A DNA stretch of 64,000 bases from Latrodectus hesperus (Eukaryota; Arthropoda; Arachnida; Araneae; Theridiidae), in assembly GCA_037975125.1 (NCBI GenBank), contig CM075857.1:67597899-67661898 (forward strand), in the 5' to 3' direction. The first letter of the stretch is position 1. The number at the start of each line of letters is the position of its first letter. Under the pieces are notes generated by a model. The model had not been told where the DNA came from and did no database searches. It saw only the letters and a list, made by a program, of their open reading frames with translations. Both the position numbers and the translations under genes were made by a program. Shown piece by piece: positions 12,353-26,609 of the stretch.

Positions 12353-15300
12353 TACATGTATGGAACAAAATAACGAAAACATCCCTTTCATAATGAGCGA
12401 TCGTGGCCGAAACAAGTTGCAAAAATCGAACTTACTTCTTTTTTTCTAAAATACCATAACTGATTGATATAGACGAATGTTCAAAATTAGTTTTTTAAAA
12501 TAACTATCATTTTAAACATTCGTTTATATACAAGACAACAAAAAAAAAATGTAATTTTTAAGAACAGTTTCGGTTTCAGAGCCAAGTGTACTCAAAATTA
12601 TACAGAAGCCACAACATTTGCGACAATCATCTTTATTTCCTAAGGTCATTGTGAATGGGGATACAGAATCAAATTGAATGAAATAATAATAAGAATGAAC
12701 ATAACGATTTGATGAACTATAATGTATAATATTTCAAATTTCATGAAGTGTTTACATCTGGTGAACACTAGCAGAAACATTTCATATTGATTTGCAAAGA
12801 GTAAAATTTTTAATCTCATTTTATTGTGATATATTGAATGCTTTTATTAAAAAATTTATTTTAATGGAATTCATACATTTTTTTAACTATGAAATAGTTA
12901 AATAAACGCATCATAATTAAAACTTAAGAAACATACAAGGACATATATTAATGAAATCATTAATTATAATACGATTTTAATTATATTTTCATTAATTTCT
13001 TCATCAGCAAACATACTTTATGTAAATACGTGATGCGTATGACATTTAAAAAAATCAGTGAATTCAAATAAGTTCTTTGAAACTCTAGAAACTTTAAAAC
13101 TACCCTTGGCTTTAAAATAAAACTAAATCAGGGGAAATATTTGCTTAGATTGTTACAATAGAAACTGGATTTCTCTCAGAATACATTTATTGAATTCCAG
13201 AATTATTCCCAGAATAAATTAAATTAAAACATATCAAAATATAAAATCTTAAAGTTGAATTATTTTTAACAAACGAGGAATAACAAAATTTGAATATTAT
13301 TTCATAACTTTATATTAGGGAGAAAATTGTGTATTAATTAGTTAATTATACTAACTTAAATTATTGGATTCTTTTATATCATAAATGTTAAATTAAGAAA
13401 GAAGCGTAAAAACATATTACATAAACATATTTTTGATTTCAGGAATTAAATATACGTTAAACAACTATTTAACTATTTGTTTTGCATGTACTATTTTAAT
13501 GTTAGTAACACAAAAGCTTAAGGAACTAAAGTTTTATTACATTTTTCAGTTATAAGACAATAGTTTCTTGAATAACTTTTTTATTTAAATATAAATGAGA
13601 AGAAAATAAAAATAATTTACCAAACATAAATTATACCAATGATTAGTTAAAATATTAGGAAAATTTTTAGTTGAAAAAATACAAATATATTTATTATTTT
13701 GAAGTTTTAATATACAAACTATTAAAATGTCAATAAGTATCATCCTTATGCGTTATTCATTAATAAATGTATTTTATTAAAATTGTTTACATATTATACA
13801 CTACATTCCATTTAAAACATTTTAAGTTAAACATTACATTAAACCAAACTTAGGTATTCATTAATAACCTATATACTCATGAAACTTTCATGGGAGACTT
13901 TTATAAAGAACCTGTTTCTTGACAGAAATAAAGGATGGGAATTTTTGTTTCGGACAAGTTTCTTGAATTTCGTTTCTGTATTCTCCGAAATTTATCTTGT
14001 ATACAGTAAAGGATTGATTGGATACAGGTACATCTAAGATTGCTTCTATTGCATATGTCATTGAAAATAATAAGTTTCATTCAGTATATTTCTTTAAAAT
14101 GTTAGAGACTTAAATACACTAAATAAGTTTAGTTTTTAAACAATGGAGAAAAATGGTTTTGTGCGTTATGTGGGTAAAATTATACAGTATTGCATTTCTA
14201 AAACAGATTTTAAGAATCTCAGTTTTTAATGTTATATATAAAGTTTTATCTATTACTTTAATAAATTATCTATTGAACATTAAATTCGTTACAGAAAAGA
14301 AGTTACTTTTTTCTCATTCTTTCAATTTTTATTCTTCCATATATTGTCTTCATATTGATCAAACACAATCATTATCTTATTTCTCTCACATTAATCCGCA
14401 AAAGTAATTAAATAATAAAATTATTCTATGTAAGTACGTTTTAAATTAACGAGCTGATTACTTTTTTCTACACATTTCCAAAGTAAATAGATTTATTATG
14501 ACGTGTGTGTACACTAGAATCTTGCTGTATACATTAAAAATGATATTCATTTTTGGAACAATTTGTTGCACGTTTTGCACATAGACTTGTGTAATGACCT
14601 ATGTTACATTTTTAAATATTAAGTTTTACAGTGCCTTTCAAAATTTAGAGTACTAGCTGAATGCACTTATTTCGTTGCTTTATTTTTACATCCTTTTAAA
14701 GGAATTTTTATTTTATTTTTGAATTGTCGTGTGATTACTTAGATAAAATTTTACAGAGGAAAAATTATTCTTAGATTTTGAGAAACTCGATTTGCTAGAT
14801 CTGGGAGTACAAACAATGGAAACGGAAAGAGACCATAAATATTATTACTATACGCCTACCAAAATGTAGAAACTGCACGAAAAACGTCAAAAAATTCTGC
14901 TGGAAGTTTAATTTAAACATGAAATCAAGGAGTTTTATTGCTTAACCAGAGAAACTGCGCGCATAAAATAACTAAATAAACAACATCTTAAGATGATGTT
15001 TTGTACGACAAAATATAGTCTAATGCCTAGATTAACTGAGAACAAATCAAATGAGGTGTATATTATATAAAACACTTTCTTTAATTACAAAATTACTATC
15101 GGCATTCATTTTAATGTTCTTTCAACTGGTGTCATTCTGGAAAAGGCTAAAACGCATTCCTTGAAGGAATAAAAAATATGCTTTCAAACTCTAAAAAAAT
15201 GAAAAAATATCGTTGATTTTAATATAATTGATTTTAAAAATATCGTTTGATCGTTAAATATCGTTAATTTTCGATGTGAGAATGTAGAAAGAGAGTAGGG

Positions 15301-17969
15301 AGACATGAGGCTATGTAAGTTTTATTCTTTATTTCCAGCAATAACGTATGAACAACAGTGTTTCCAAAAGGGATAGAATCACAAGCTTATTTTTTAAAAG
15401 AGAAATGTTTCACTTACACACAGGTAGGAATATATTATATATCAATTAAAGTTATTACATTGCGGCATAAGCCCTTTTACAAGGAGTTCATATCACAGTT
15501 AATTATATTTTAAATTAATTACAAACGCTTAAACCACAGTTTTGAAGTTAAACGTAATTTTTATTTTAAGTTTTACAAGGAAACGGTATCCTGGTATACG
15601 TTTAATTCTTCAGTTAACCGTTTTCAGTTCATTTTCTGACAAAAATTTCAAAAAAAAACAGAACAGATTTTTTATGGATAGATCTGAATAAAACTCAGGT
15701 AGTTATTTACTTAAAAATTACTTAAACGCGAGTAATATGTGAACATATAAAATTTTAAATAAAAAATGTCAACAAATGATGAATTTGCACCATATATACA
15801 CTTAAATAAAATTTTATTGATTTTTTTATTAAAGAAATCTGTATCAAAATTTAGTATTTAATCATTAAATGTGAAAGGTTTTGAGAATTTTAAAATATCT
15901 GTATGTAGGTTTGATCCAAGTACTAGCTTCTTAGACTTGCGTACAATGCTTGCATTACTTATGATCATGCATAGAGTTGTTCTAAATGATATTCGCAATG
16001 TGTGTTCATTAAATAATAAATACGTTTCAAGAAAATTTAGTTTTTAAGAATTCAGGTTAAAATTTCGCCTCTTAAATAGTTCGGCTCTTATAATAATTAT
16101 TAGTTATTTATTTATTAGTATGAAAAATTAATTTTAATTCATTACAATATAAATATTAAACATTGCGATTTATAAAAGCCTTCAAAATCAGAGTACACGT
16201 GAATTTAATTGTTACAAGTATGTAAACATAAATTTTCTATTTGGCACTTTATTGAGACATAATTGACCGTACTAAATTAACATCAGTATAAAAGTTATAT
16301 AATAATTTACATTGTTTCATTTATGAAAGCCATGCATTTTATCGGGTTCAATTGTAGATTTCATTACTATGAAATCATGGAATATAAAATAGAAATTTTC
16401 AATTAAACTTTGAAGATACATGAGGTTAAATATAGATTTGCTCTATAATTTTTTGATTTCCACACAAGAGCCGTGATTGAAATTTTAAAGTTTTTCTATT
16501 TTTTGCAATTCATATATGTTTTATAATAACGAGTTGTGGCTGCGGAAGAAATTCCATCATATTTTTGTATTCTACTGAAATAAAATTCAAGCTGTTTCTA
16601 GATAAGATAAAATTTCCATTATTTTTTTACAATACATAAATTTTAATGCAAATATTTAAATCCCAAATTTTTGAGAGCACGTTTTATATTTGTATTATCA
16701 ATATTTCTCTTGGTTTTAATTTTTAATTAATTTATTTTTTACCCTTTACTATTTCATTAATCAATCTGACAATGACAATATAAGTAGAAGGAAAAAATTC
16801 TCACAGCAAATTAATAAATTTGTGAAAACTTTAGAAAACCGGAAACAACTAGCATTCAATAAGAATTTTTGAAATATTTGATTAATTATTTGTCATGAAC
16901 TATATTTTTTACTTTGCTATAATATTTTTATCATTGGTGTTATTTATTTTACTTTAATTATAAATTACTACTAATTACAAAGTCAAAGTAATGAGTGATA
17001 ACTGCTAGAAACAATAAAAGACCTGTAATTGGAACCCGAGCTACCAAATAATGTAATTGTTTGATGATCTGATTTTATCGAGTAGTTTGTTAAGTACATA
17101 ATTGTAAAGAAAAAATATTTACTTTTTATAATTGAATTATTTAAGGTAGAAATTATTCACTGAGTTATGAAGGAATTTGAGTAAAAATAATGTTAGGAAT
17201 GCAATTTGAGAAAAGTGCTGAAAAGTTAATAGAAAGTATAATTAATTGAAATAGTTTCATTGAAAAAGTTTTTTTGTTTGTATAAAATACAACCGTTAAA
17301 AGAATGTACTATCCCTTTACTTTTATTTATTCATGAATGATTTTCAGAAAAATTCAAATTAATAAAACATTAATTTTATGAATTCATGCACATTGATAAT
17401 TAATTAATTTTAGCATTAGTAAGCACAAATTAAAAAACTCAAACTAGCACCGAACACTTATCTTATGTAATACTATAAAGACGTTCCTTTTTGTAACTGA
17501 TCACGGTGAATAAAATTGGAAGATTTATAGAATTTAAAATCATTTCATTTAATATATTAATCATGCAACATTTATAGTATAAATTATTTTCAATTTTTAT
17601 AAAAAATTTAGAAATTTATTTCAATGAAGCATTGTTCATACAACAATGAAACATATTTTCAAATTTTTATGACTTTATTTTACGAGATCTAATACTGAAT
17701 ATTAAATTAATTGTTTATGCTTTGTACAGGTTAATAATGACTTTGAATTTCAGCATCAAATGAATATATTTAAATGTGAAAAAAAATCACATTACCATAT
17801 TTATGAGTCGAGAAAATTTTAAAAAATTTAATTTTGTGTACTTCGAAAAATTTAATTTGTATTAAAATAAAAAATAATTTACGAAATTAATAAAACAAGC
17901 TTTAAATGATTTTAGTGAAAACGAGGAGCATATAAGGGCGCATTGCAGTTTTACCTATTTCGAATTCCA
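12353..17969. other. AT-rich non-coding DNA
   Basis: About 5.6 kb with no recognised gene, RNA or element. The 84-codon frame at 14153-14407 is hydrophobic, unsupported and within chance. Small GC-richer patches near 12540-12680, 13900-14040, 14810-14960 and 15280-15480 show no family I know. Confidence 0.6.
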
Positions 17970-19400
17970 GAGTCTAGAAATTTTCAACCAGTGGGGCTCG
18001 CTCTCCAAGAGAAATTGTTATTTAAAAATTGAATAATTGAATGACAGAGAAGCACATACCTATAAAACAAAAAACATTTTGACATAATTAAGTTAAAATA
18101 AATTACAAAATCTAAACTTATTAAGTTAAAAACAAACTTAATAGTTATTGGTAACTTCCTTAGCCCTGCCTATCAGACTGAAGTTTTGTCGAGAAGTCTA
18201 TGAAAGTTTGTTCCTCAGCAATTGAAATCCTTTTGGGTGTATAATGAAATAGTTTCTTAACCCTCTCGTAACTTACTATCAGTTTGTCGTCAGCGAGAAT
18301 ATATGTCTGTATTAAAATTTCTTGACAGCATGGATAAATGATTTTAAATGACTATAAAAACTATTTTTACATATTGTCCTTCAATCTTGTAAGTGTTGTT
18401 ACAATTATCCACATTTTGAAACATTGTTAGGTTTTTGCTCTAAATTTCTGCTCCACAGTTCCAATTTTCTCCAAAAAGCAATTTAGCACTTGTATTCAGT
18501 ATATGTGCATTTGATCCTTGGAATTGAAGAAACAAGTTATTTAGTTTCTCGAATTATGTCGATCAAGTAACACAATCTCATCACAAATAAATCATCGTGA
18601 AAATTCTTGATGACGATTTCTTCTCTTGATAAACAGTTTGCTAAAACTTATCAACGCTGAATGTACTGCAAACATGTTTTTACAAAGTGCGAAAAATGTT
18701 CTTGATTTCACGGGTCTTATTTTTGTATAATTTACTACTGTTATAACTGTAATTAACAAAATAGTGAGACCAGGACTCGTTTCTTTGGAAACCAGAGCTT
18801 CTCTGTGAATCATACAAGATGTCTAAATGCATTGTAGCGTCTTACAAGTGTGCTTGTATATCTTAGAATCCTCAAGACATTGAATGAGCATCATTGGTGA
18901 ATATTTTGAAATAATGTTTTCCTTTTATGTTTGCCTCATTCATAAAATCATTTAAGAAAGTGAATAATGCTAGTGCTGTTCCTTTGAGTTCTATTGCTTT
19001 GCACAAAAGTAGTTCTTCTACTGACATACCATCACAAAATTGAACATAGACATTGAAATGAGTATTTTTTTACTATTATCTGTTGCTTCATGTAGCTGTA
19101 TTGAAAGCAACTTTTCCCACAATTTGAAGCTGACACAGAGCATCTTCAGCAATATCACCAAATCGACGAGTAATAATAGCATTTGAAAGAGGTTTGAACT
19201 ACAATTGTTTTGCAAAATTGTTTGCAAAGGATTTTTACAAACTCATTTGCTGCTAGCAAAATAAGCTTTTCTCTAATGGTAACATTTTTACATTTGGCTA
19301 ATTTATATGAAACTTTGTACGAGGCAATTCAAACTTTTTCAAATGATTTTAATTTTAATTCGTAGAATTCAATAGTTTGTTGCTATACACACTGTAAAGG
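17970..19400 (-). pseudogene. hAT transposase remnant, ZBED5-like
   Basis: Degraded hAT-superfamily transposase read on the minus strand across several frames. In protein order: 19190-19330 gives a YKVSYKLAK...IREKLILLAA block, like the SY.VA..IAK...I.E.LI.PAA region of ZBED5/FAM200-type hATs. About 19020-19190 gives SNAIITRR...DIAEDAL, then LHEATDNSKK. 18873-19020 gives VEELLLCKAIELKGTAL and IFTNDAHSMS, where TDGA.AM is expected. 18592-18813 gives MIHREALVSK...VNYTKIRPVKSR, the HC.IHREALASK/VN.IK.RPL.SR block. About 18400-18560 gives a KLELW block, and 18190-18240 an AEEQTFIDFSTKLQ block. At least four frameshifts and many stops separate these. The C-terminal dimerisation region is not seen. 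The sequence at 17970-18005 (tttcaaccagtgggg) resembles a hAT terminal repeat and may be the element's 3' end. The upstream end stops at or before a (TA)n array. Confidence 0.82.
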
Positions 19401-19477
19401 GAATGCCATTTAAATTTATTAGATTTCATACTGTTTGTACCAATATTTGAGCAAATGATACTCAAGTTTCTTCATTT

Positions 19478-19623
<146 letters not shown>

Positions 19624-19759
19624 AGTACATTTTATAAAATTAATAATCAAATACTAGATGGAAAACAATACATTGAAAATGTGAAATATGTATAATAAAC
19701 AGTTGGATAAATGTTCAATATATATTTAAAATTTCAAAGAAAATAGAATAAAGGAAATT

Positions 19760-20230
19760 GGAACGAAATACCAACATGGCCAGCTTCATCAGGGGGTGTT
19801 GACCACATTGGCACAAAGTATGGCTTTTCTGCACTGCCCCAAGACATAGTCTTAAAGAAGCCAGTACACCCCGGAGCCACACCAAAAAGTTCAAACCAAA
19901 ATATCAAACCAGAATAAAAGAAGTAAAAGTCAAGCTAAAATATATAAGCCAAAATCCAATGCTGCCAAAATACATTTGATTTATAGTAATCAAAATTAAA
20001 ATTAAATCCAGGTCCAAATCCATATCAAAATACAAATCCAAACCTGCAAGAACCGCACTAAATACTACATGTAAATCAAACAAATAGATACATAAATTTA
20101 ACGACTAAGTGTAAACACTATCGGCATTTCAAGCTTCTTATAAGACCTTCAAGGCTTGGGTGACCCTTCTGTAGTATAGAACTACGCCTTACTTCACTCT
20201 TATAAGCAATGCTCTAATAGCCAAATAGTG
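19760..20230. repeat. Unclassified GC-richer repeat remnant
   Basis: This block stands out from the AT-rich background. 19775-19880 is markedly GC-rich, 19880-20055 is a C/A-rich low-complexity tract with repeated CCAAA(A/T)CC-like words, and 20090-20230 is again of mixed composition. On the minus strand 19764-19885 keeps an open frame of about 40 codons containing GFFKTMSWGSAEKPYF. I do not recognise a family. It could be a retroelement end (LTR or 3' UTR) linked to the minus-strand open block just above it, or a separate SINE-like insertion. Confidence 0.4.
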
Positions 20231-20893
20231 TTTAATAAAGTTGATTGGAATGTTATTATAAGTTAGAATATTTTCTAGTCTATTTATTTGATTATTGATA
20301 TTGTTTAAATTATTACATATATTATAGATTCTATTAAGTTTATTGAAAATAGCATTTTTATAAATTTTAATTGAAATATTTGAATTCCAATAAATTAGCT
20401 TATATGTTTAGTTATGTTTAGCTTATATACTCTAATATGTTTAGTGACTCGCAAATGAGACTGGCCGGAGTTGAAACAGTCGGTATCGAACATTCATCTT
20501 CTCCCATTGAGAAGAGATTTGCTGGCATCTGTGCATGATCATGATGGCATCTTGTCAACATTCCAGAATGCTTGATACCAATCGGGTTTTCTCACTAATG
20601 TCAGAGATGGTGGACACAAGAATCAACCTGATTATCGTTTTGTCAAATGTCAATAAATTTCCGTATTCTTGGTAATTTGTTTGGTTAAAAATTAAGGGGT
20701 CGTAGTGTTTGTTTTTGGTTCCAAAATAATCAAAATATATTATTTCATAGATTTTATTGTATGTGGGAGGGGAAGGCGATGAAAAATTATTATTAAAAAT
20801 TGGGCTGCGAATACTGAAGGAATGAAAAAGCTTACTCTTAGATTTTCCATATAAATTGCAGTTAAAATATATTAAACATCGAATCTTAGGCAT
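20208..20893 (-). pseudogene. Minus-strand decayed coding block, unknown
   Basis: 20555-20893 is a 112-codon frame with an ATG at 20893, one of the longest non-microsatellite frames here. Such a length is expected only about 0.3 times by chance in the window. After an interval with stops, a second open stretch of about 66 codons follows at about 20208-20408 in another frame, rich in I, N and L and containing NNQINRLENIL, which could form a short amphipathic coiled coil. The first frame has a hydrophilic, Y/F/N/P-rich middle and no obvious signal peptide or membrane segment. A decayed retroelement or viral-type structural gene is possible, but no family motif is seen. Confidence 0.35.
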
Positions 20894-23800
20894 AAAAAAT
20901 TATTAATTGAATTATGTATATAAACGCAAGTAAATTACTTATACAGTCAGGAAAAATTTGCTCAATCAATATATAAATAAAGGGAAATTCAGGATTTATG
21001 AATGCTCAATGATTCTTAAACACTCTTGTAATACAATTAATCAAGTTGTGAATAAAAAAAGAAAACTAAAGTGATCTTGGCATTGTTAAAATTATAAGAT
21101 TTTGATATCCGGCATTTTCAGTAATTATGACCAAAGGAAATTAATCAAAGAGAAAATTGTGTTTCAATACATCATTAAAATCATTTCACTTGATTGTGTG
21201 GAATTATAGAGACATAAAACTAAGCTAATGAGAAAACATCAACTCTTCAATTTTCATAAATATGTTAAATTTAAATTGGCATACATTATGACATGTTATT
21301 TCAAATCTATAAAGAGAAATTAATTCAACAAATGAAAATATTGTTGCAAGTTTTTTTAAGAAATATTGCTGGTGATTTTTAAAATTCGCGATGTACATGC
21401 CAACATCGGAATTGAATTAAAATACATCCGTAGAAATATTTTCAGAATTAAGCAAGATTTACTTAAATGCAAAATGAATACAAAGCGCTGGTTTTCCATC
21501 CGGTGGGGTGGAAAATGAATTCCGTTGTTAAGAGATGAGAAGTAATTAGTATCGCACTTCATTCGACTATGTTTACAGTAGTTCCTGCAGTTCGGATGAA
21601 TTCAAGGCATTTATAAATGTTATCTTTTGGACATCTTGTGTGAAATAATAATGCTCGAGTAACAATTTAAGGTATCGTTTGTTGCGAGAAAATATCATTG
21701 ATTGTAGAGAAATTACAGGGACAAAATCTGTTATACAACTGGAAGTTTAAACCAATGGAAATTAACTGCATCTAAAATTAAAGGTTTTTAATGTTTTTCT
21801 AAATGTTACTTTATAGCTCTTTTTAAGTGGTTCTTACACAATATTTGACTATTTTAATTTATTCACATATTGAATCAAAATTTTAATAAGATCCAAAGTA
21901 AATTCTTTGAATCAAAAATAATGATCAGATTATTAATTTAGACACAACATTAAGATTAATTTGAAGGAGAAATAGGTTAAGAAGATAGGTTAATAATGAA
22001 TATTTATATTATCCATCACAAAATGTTTTTTGTTATGTGTTTCATAAATAGTTATTAGTAGCTGTAAAATTTTTTTTATGATTAGAGCTAATGTCAAACT
22101 TTTAATCTAAAGTATATTTTAAATAATCGAACCAAAAATATTTCTTATTCTATAATCTTTCTTAATCTCGTAAATGGCAGAAGAAATTCTATATTACTTG
22201 AAGTATAACACGATGAAAAACTCAGAGACTATTCATGAAAGGATAAGAAATTTATATATTCAATACTACAGGCAAGAAATACATTATTCTAAAATGATAT
22301 ATTATTTAAAACCGAAAATGTTATGGAGGAAATATTTTGGTTTCACAAAGATAACATTTTTTATTATACTAAAATATACGTCTTTAAAAACATATTATGA
22401 TCAGTTCTTTTATCTCAATTAAAAATGTGTATGAGGTAATTAATGACATAATATAAGAAGTAAATTTAAAAACCTTGTCCGTATTTAATTTGAAATAGTT
22501 AATGCTCATTAAATATTGACAAGGCTGTTTGATTATACTTGACAGTTTTCAAGAATATTTTAGTTATACGGTCAGACATCTTTCCAATTTGCTGGGTACA
22601 TCATTTTTTAGATTTTCATCAGTCACTTGTATCTTTCGCAAACAAGACATTCTCACCTTATTAAGTAAGAAAATACTCCAACCTCTAGATTATGTAGAAT
22701 TAACAAAAAATTATAAGATGCTGTCCAATTAAAATACTTACTTAATCTTTATACTGTCACAGTTTCTACAGTAATTCTTTTTTGAAATTTACTAATAAGA
22801 AATGTGCAAATAAAGAATTCTGTCCATAGAAACGCAATCGCATTTTTATAGATTAATTATACTTTTTCTACACTGGAACTCTTTTTTAAGACAGTTTCTA
22901 TATAATTATTTTATCAACTTTTTTTATCTCCCTTTTTCTCACTGTTAAATATACTGACATATTTTTGTGGCTAATAATTCTAATTTATGCAGACATATAT
23001 GATAAATAACTTTCCAATGTAACAAATTACTAATTAAGGATTACATAATTCAAAGTTTTTTTGGACGAATATTATTAGTTGTAACAAGTATTTTGTTTCT
23101 GAGAAAGGTCTGCAGACAAATAGGTTTTTAAATACATAATCGGGAAACCTTTCTCTTTCATGTAACTTACACTTACCCTAATTTATAGTATAAAATTATT
23201 TTAACTCTAGTTAACAGAATTTAGCATAATACAAATAACATAACTGTAATTAATAAGAATAACAGTTAATTACTATTATAGTGAATCTTAGAAAATTCTA
23301 AATGAATATAATTAATAGAAATAACACAGAATTTACAAGAGATTATATAAAATAAACTTTTATAAAGTATAGCTATTAAGATAATTTGCGTTTACTCATA
23401 AATTACTAAAAAATAATTATATTTAAACACACTAAATTTTACAACAAATGAATAATTATAATGTAAAATAAATGATTCCTGAAACTAAACCATATAATTT
23501 AAATAAAAACTAAATCATTTATTTTATACTAAAACATTGGTTTTAAATTAAACTAATTATAATGATAATTTAAATGAAACTGTGAATTAAGCATGCAGAA
23601 TACATATATATTTATATAATTTTGTTAATTTGCGATATAAAAAAATGAGAAACTTTGCTTAGTGCAGTATTTTTGCTTTGTTTTTCCGAATTATAAAAAA
23701 ACTAATGATTTGAATATGAGAATGTATCTTAAAGACCAATGACCATGAAAACATTTGTTAAAAGGATTAAAATTACGAACAATTATACTTAGTATGCCAA

Positions 23801-26599
23801 TATGTTTTGAATAAATGATAATTCTAATAGTAAAAATTTCTTTGAAAATTATTTATATGCATAATTTAAATCAGATTGATTGTTTTACTATGACTAAAAT
23901 TTTGGAAAATGCTTATTTAATGTAATTCTGATTATTTATCTACAATTCCAAAGGGATAATGCTTTTTATAAATAGGAATAATTTTATGAAATTATTGATT
24001 ATAAATTCCTTTCTGAAATAAGTTCCGATGCATTTTTATTCACATATTTCCATTTTCAATTGAATGAATCATTCATTTACTATATCCCATGGCTTTGAAT
24101 TATTTTTCCTATTATCATTCTTTTCATAGAATAATATTTAGAAAGTGGAAATTTGAAAGATATTTTGAGTTATACTGAAAAGTATATGATTTGAGGAATT
24201 GAATTCTTCTTTAACGGAATAAAAATATTTTATTATTAAATATAGCATATAAAAAGGTTAATGTCATGTTTTGATTAAAAGTTGTGAAATGTATTCTTAG
24301 GCATTTGTATAAATCCATGTATTCTAAATTATGTAGCTTTTGTTTGCTGAAAGTGGTCATTAAGCAATAATCCACACAAGTATGAAAATTGCACATATAT
24401 ATTTTTTTATCATTGATAACAATCTGGGGTATTAAATATTTATAACTGAGATTTATTCTTTTGTTTCTAAATTTATCTTATCTTCTTTTTTACATTAAAT
24501 ATTTTTTCCGTCTTGGATAGTCAGAGAATATAAATACTATGTATCATGTGATAAAAATTTCGTACAAATTATATAGATAATTTTCAAGTTCTTACATTTG
24601 TTATGTCATAAAATATCTTCTTAAAGGAAAAATAGGAAATTATAGAATATTGTATATATAGAAAAAACACAGTAAAATTGTTTTCAAGACTCGTGGAAAT
24701 TATATTTTGTCTAGAAATAAAATAACACGAAAATTTATTTTTGAAAGATATTTGAAAAAAAAATTAATGTCCCTTGGGCTGAGAAATATTAGAAATAAAA
24801 GAGTTAAAGAAATCGTACCCACAATTCCTTGTGAACTAGTAGAGCCAATCATAGTTGAAAAGATTCACTATCAAACATATCTAAGTTCATAAGAAAATTG
24901 GTTCTGAAAATGGTGAAAAAAGAACTAGTATTTGATCAAATAATAGGAGCAGAATTTAAAAAAATGTGATATACGATAGGGGTATTATATTTGATGACAA
25001 GGAAAAAATGTTGCCAAAATGGCAAATATCTGTTGAAGAATTGTATGACATTTACCTGAAGTGACAATTACTGTAAAATATTATATGGCCTTTTCAAGAA
25101 TTTACAAAATATTTTTATGAAATCCCAAGTAAATCTTAACGCTTTTTAATGTTGTATAAAAATGCATTTTTAAAAGAAAAATAAATTATTAAAAGATATA
25201 AAAGAAAATTTGGAAATTTGAGAGCGTATAGTGAAAAATAAAAATTGTTGATAGATTCTTTTCAGATTCATCGTTTTCAAAGTGCTTACAAGAAGAAATT
25301 TCATAAATATCTCATCCTGTTCGCATGTAACAGTTGGAAAAAATCTGGAGAACAAAGTATTAACGAAGTAGGTAGAATCGTAGGTAGAGAAAGCTGAGAA
25401 CCAACAATCATCTATTATTGCTCAGTTTTCTTCCAGATTGAATTAGAATAGGAGAAATAAAAATAAATCTTTTTCGTAAAATTGTAAAATTGAACTAAAA
25501 TATTACTAAAAACCATGTATCCAGATACTAAAAGCTCTGTTGTATTAAAAATAATTTGTTACAGAATTTCCCCTAAACATTTTAAATCTTTTTGGCAAAT
25601 ATTTAAAATGCTCTCTAAATGGAATGGGATTGAAATGAGACAAAAAGTATACAAAATTGGAATAAATAGATGAAATTGAATACATTTTTTATAACGTTAT
25701 ATTTTGAAAGGCAACATAATCTATCTATAGAAGATTTCTTCATAACTAATTAACATATCCAGATTGTTTAACATTAATTTTATTGAATACTAAGTAAATT
25801 TCTGTTACCAGAATAAAAATTTTTGTAAAATATTTTGCTATAAAACTCATCAAATGAAAAAAATTTTAAAAATAATATATCATAAAATAATATGAAATTG
25901 TTACTAATGGGATTATTTTGATATAAAATGCTTTTAAAAACGTAAAGAGTGATTGAAATAAAAAAAGTTACAAGAAAATAAACTTGGTTTCTTTTATGTG
26001 TCCCTATATATGGTTATAAAATCCATAGTTTCTTTAAATAAATGAGTATGTAGTATTCTCTTATAAATTGTGAATTGTGACAAAAAATGTAGTTTTTTAT
26101 TAATAAAATAATTTACCTTATGAGAAAATTTATTTTACTCAGTTTTTGATAAAATAAACTTTTATGTTGCATGCATAATGTAATATGTAGCATATAACAC
26201 AATTTCTATCCATGGAGATATTAACATCGATAATTTGTTTATTGGAAAAATTAATGTTTTTGAATATTGGCAGTATTATTTGGGAAATGTGATTTTAATT
26301 TATTATTATCAAATTTCAATCATAGATTTTTGAATTTATATTTCTTTAAAAAATTAGATCTAAAATATTACGAAATTATTATTTTTTAAGCGCTTAGAAC
26401 TTTGAAAAATGATGTTGGTAAAAGCTAAAATATTGTAAATCTAACTATACTAACTATTTTTGATCATAATATTATGGTTGTTTATGTTTATAATTTTTAT
26501 AAATATAGTTTTATAAATGGTTTTAGAAATAAAACTTTATTTTGAAACGTAAATCAGAAATCTAAAAAGTTCAAAAGAATTTTCTTAGAGGAATTCATG
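20894..26599. other. AT-rich DNA, weak open stretches only
   Basis: No recognised gene. Weakly open plus-strand stretches occur at 22174-22422 (82 codons, K/Y-rich), 22529-22732 (67 codons), and 24707-24892 followed by 24970-25397 in another frame with fewer stops than expected. None shows a domain I can name, and the first two are within chance. Confidence 0.5.
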
Positions 26600-26609
26600 A
26601 AATATAATT
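26600..26609 (+). repeat. Target-site duplication, left copy
   Basis: The 10-bp aaatataatt here is repeated exactly at 27437-27446. The two copies bracket the non-LTR element between them, and both are preceded by g plus one or two extra a. This is the expected footprint of target-primed reverse transcription. Confidence 0.75.

Noticed and set aside
14153..14407. 84-codon ATG frame as a small gene
   Set aside because: About four frames of this length are expected by chance in this composition; no motif, no neighbours, no codon bias.
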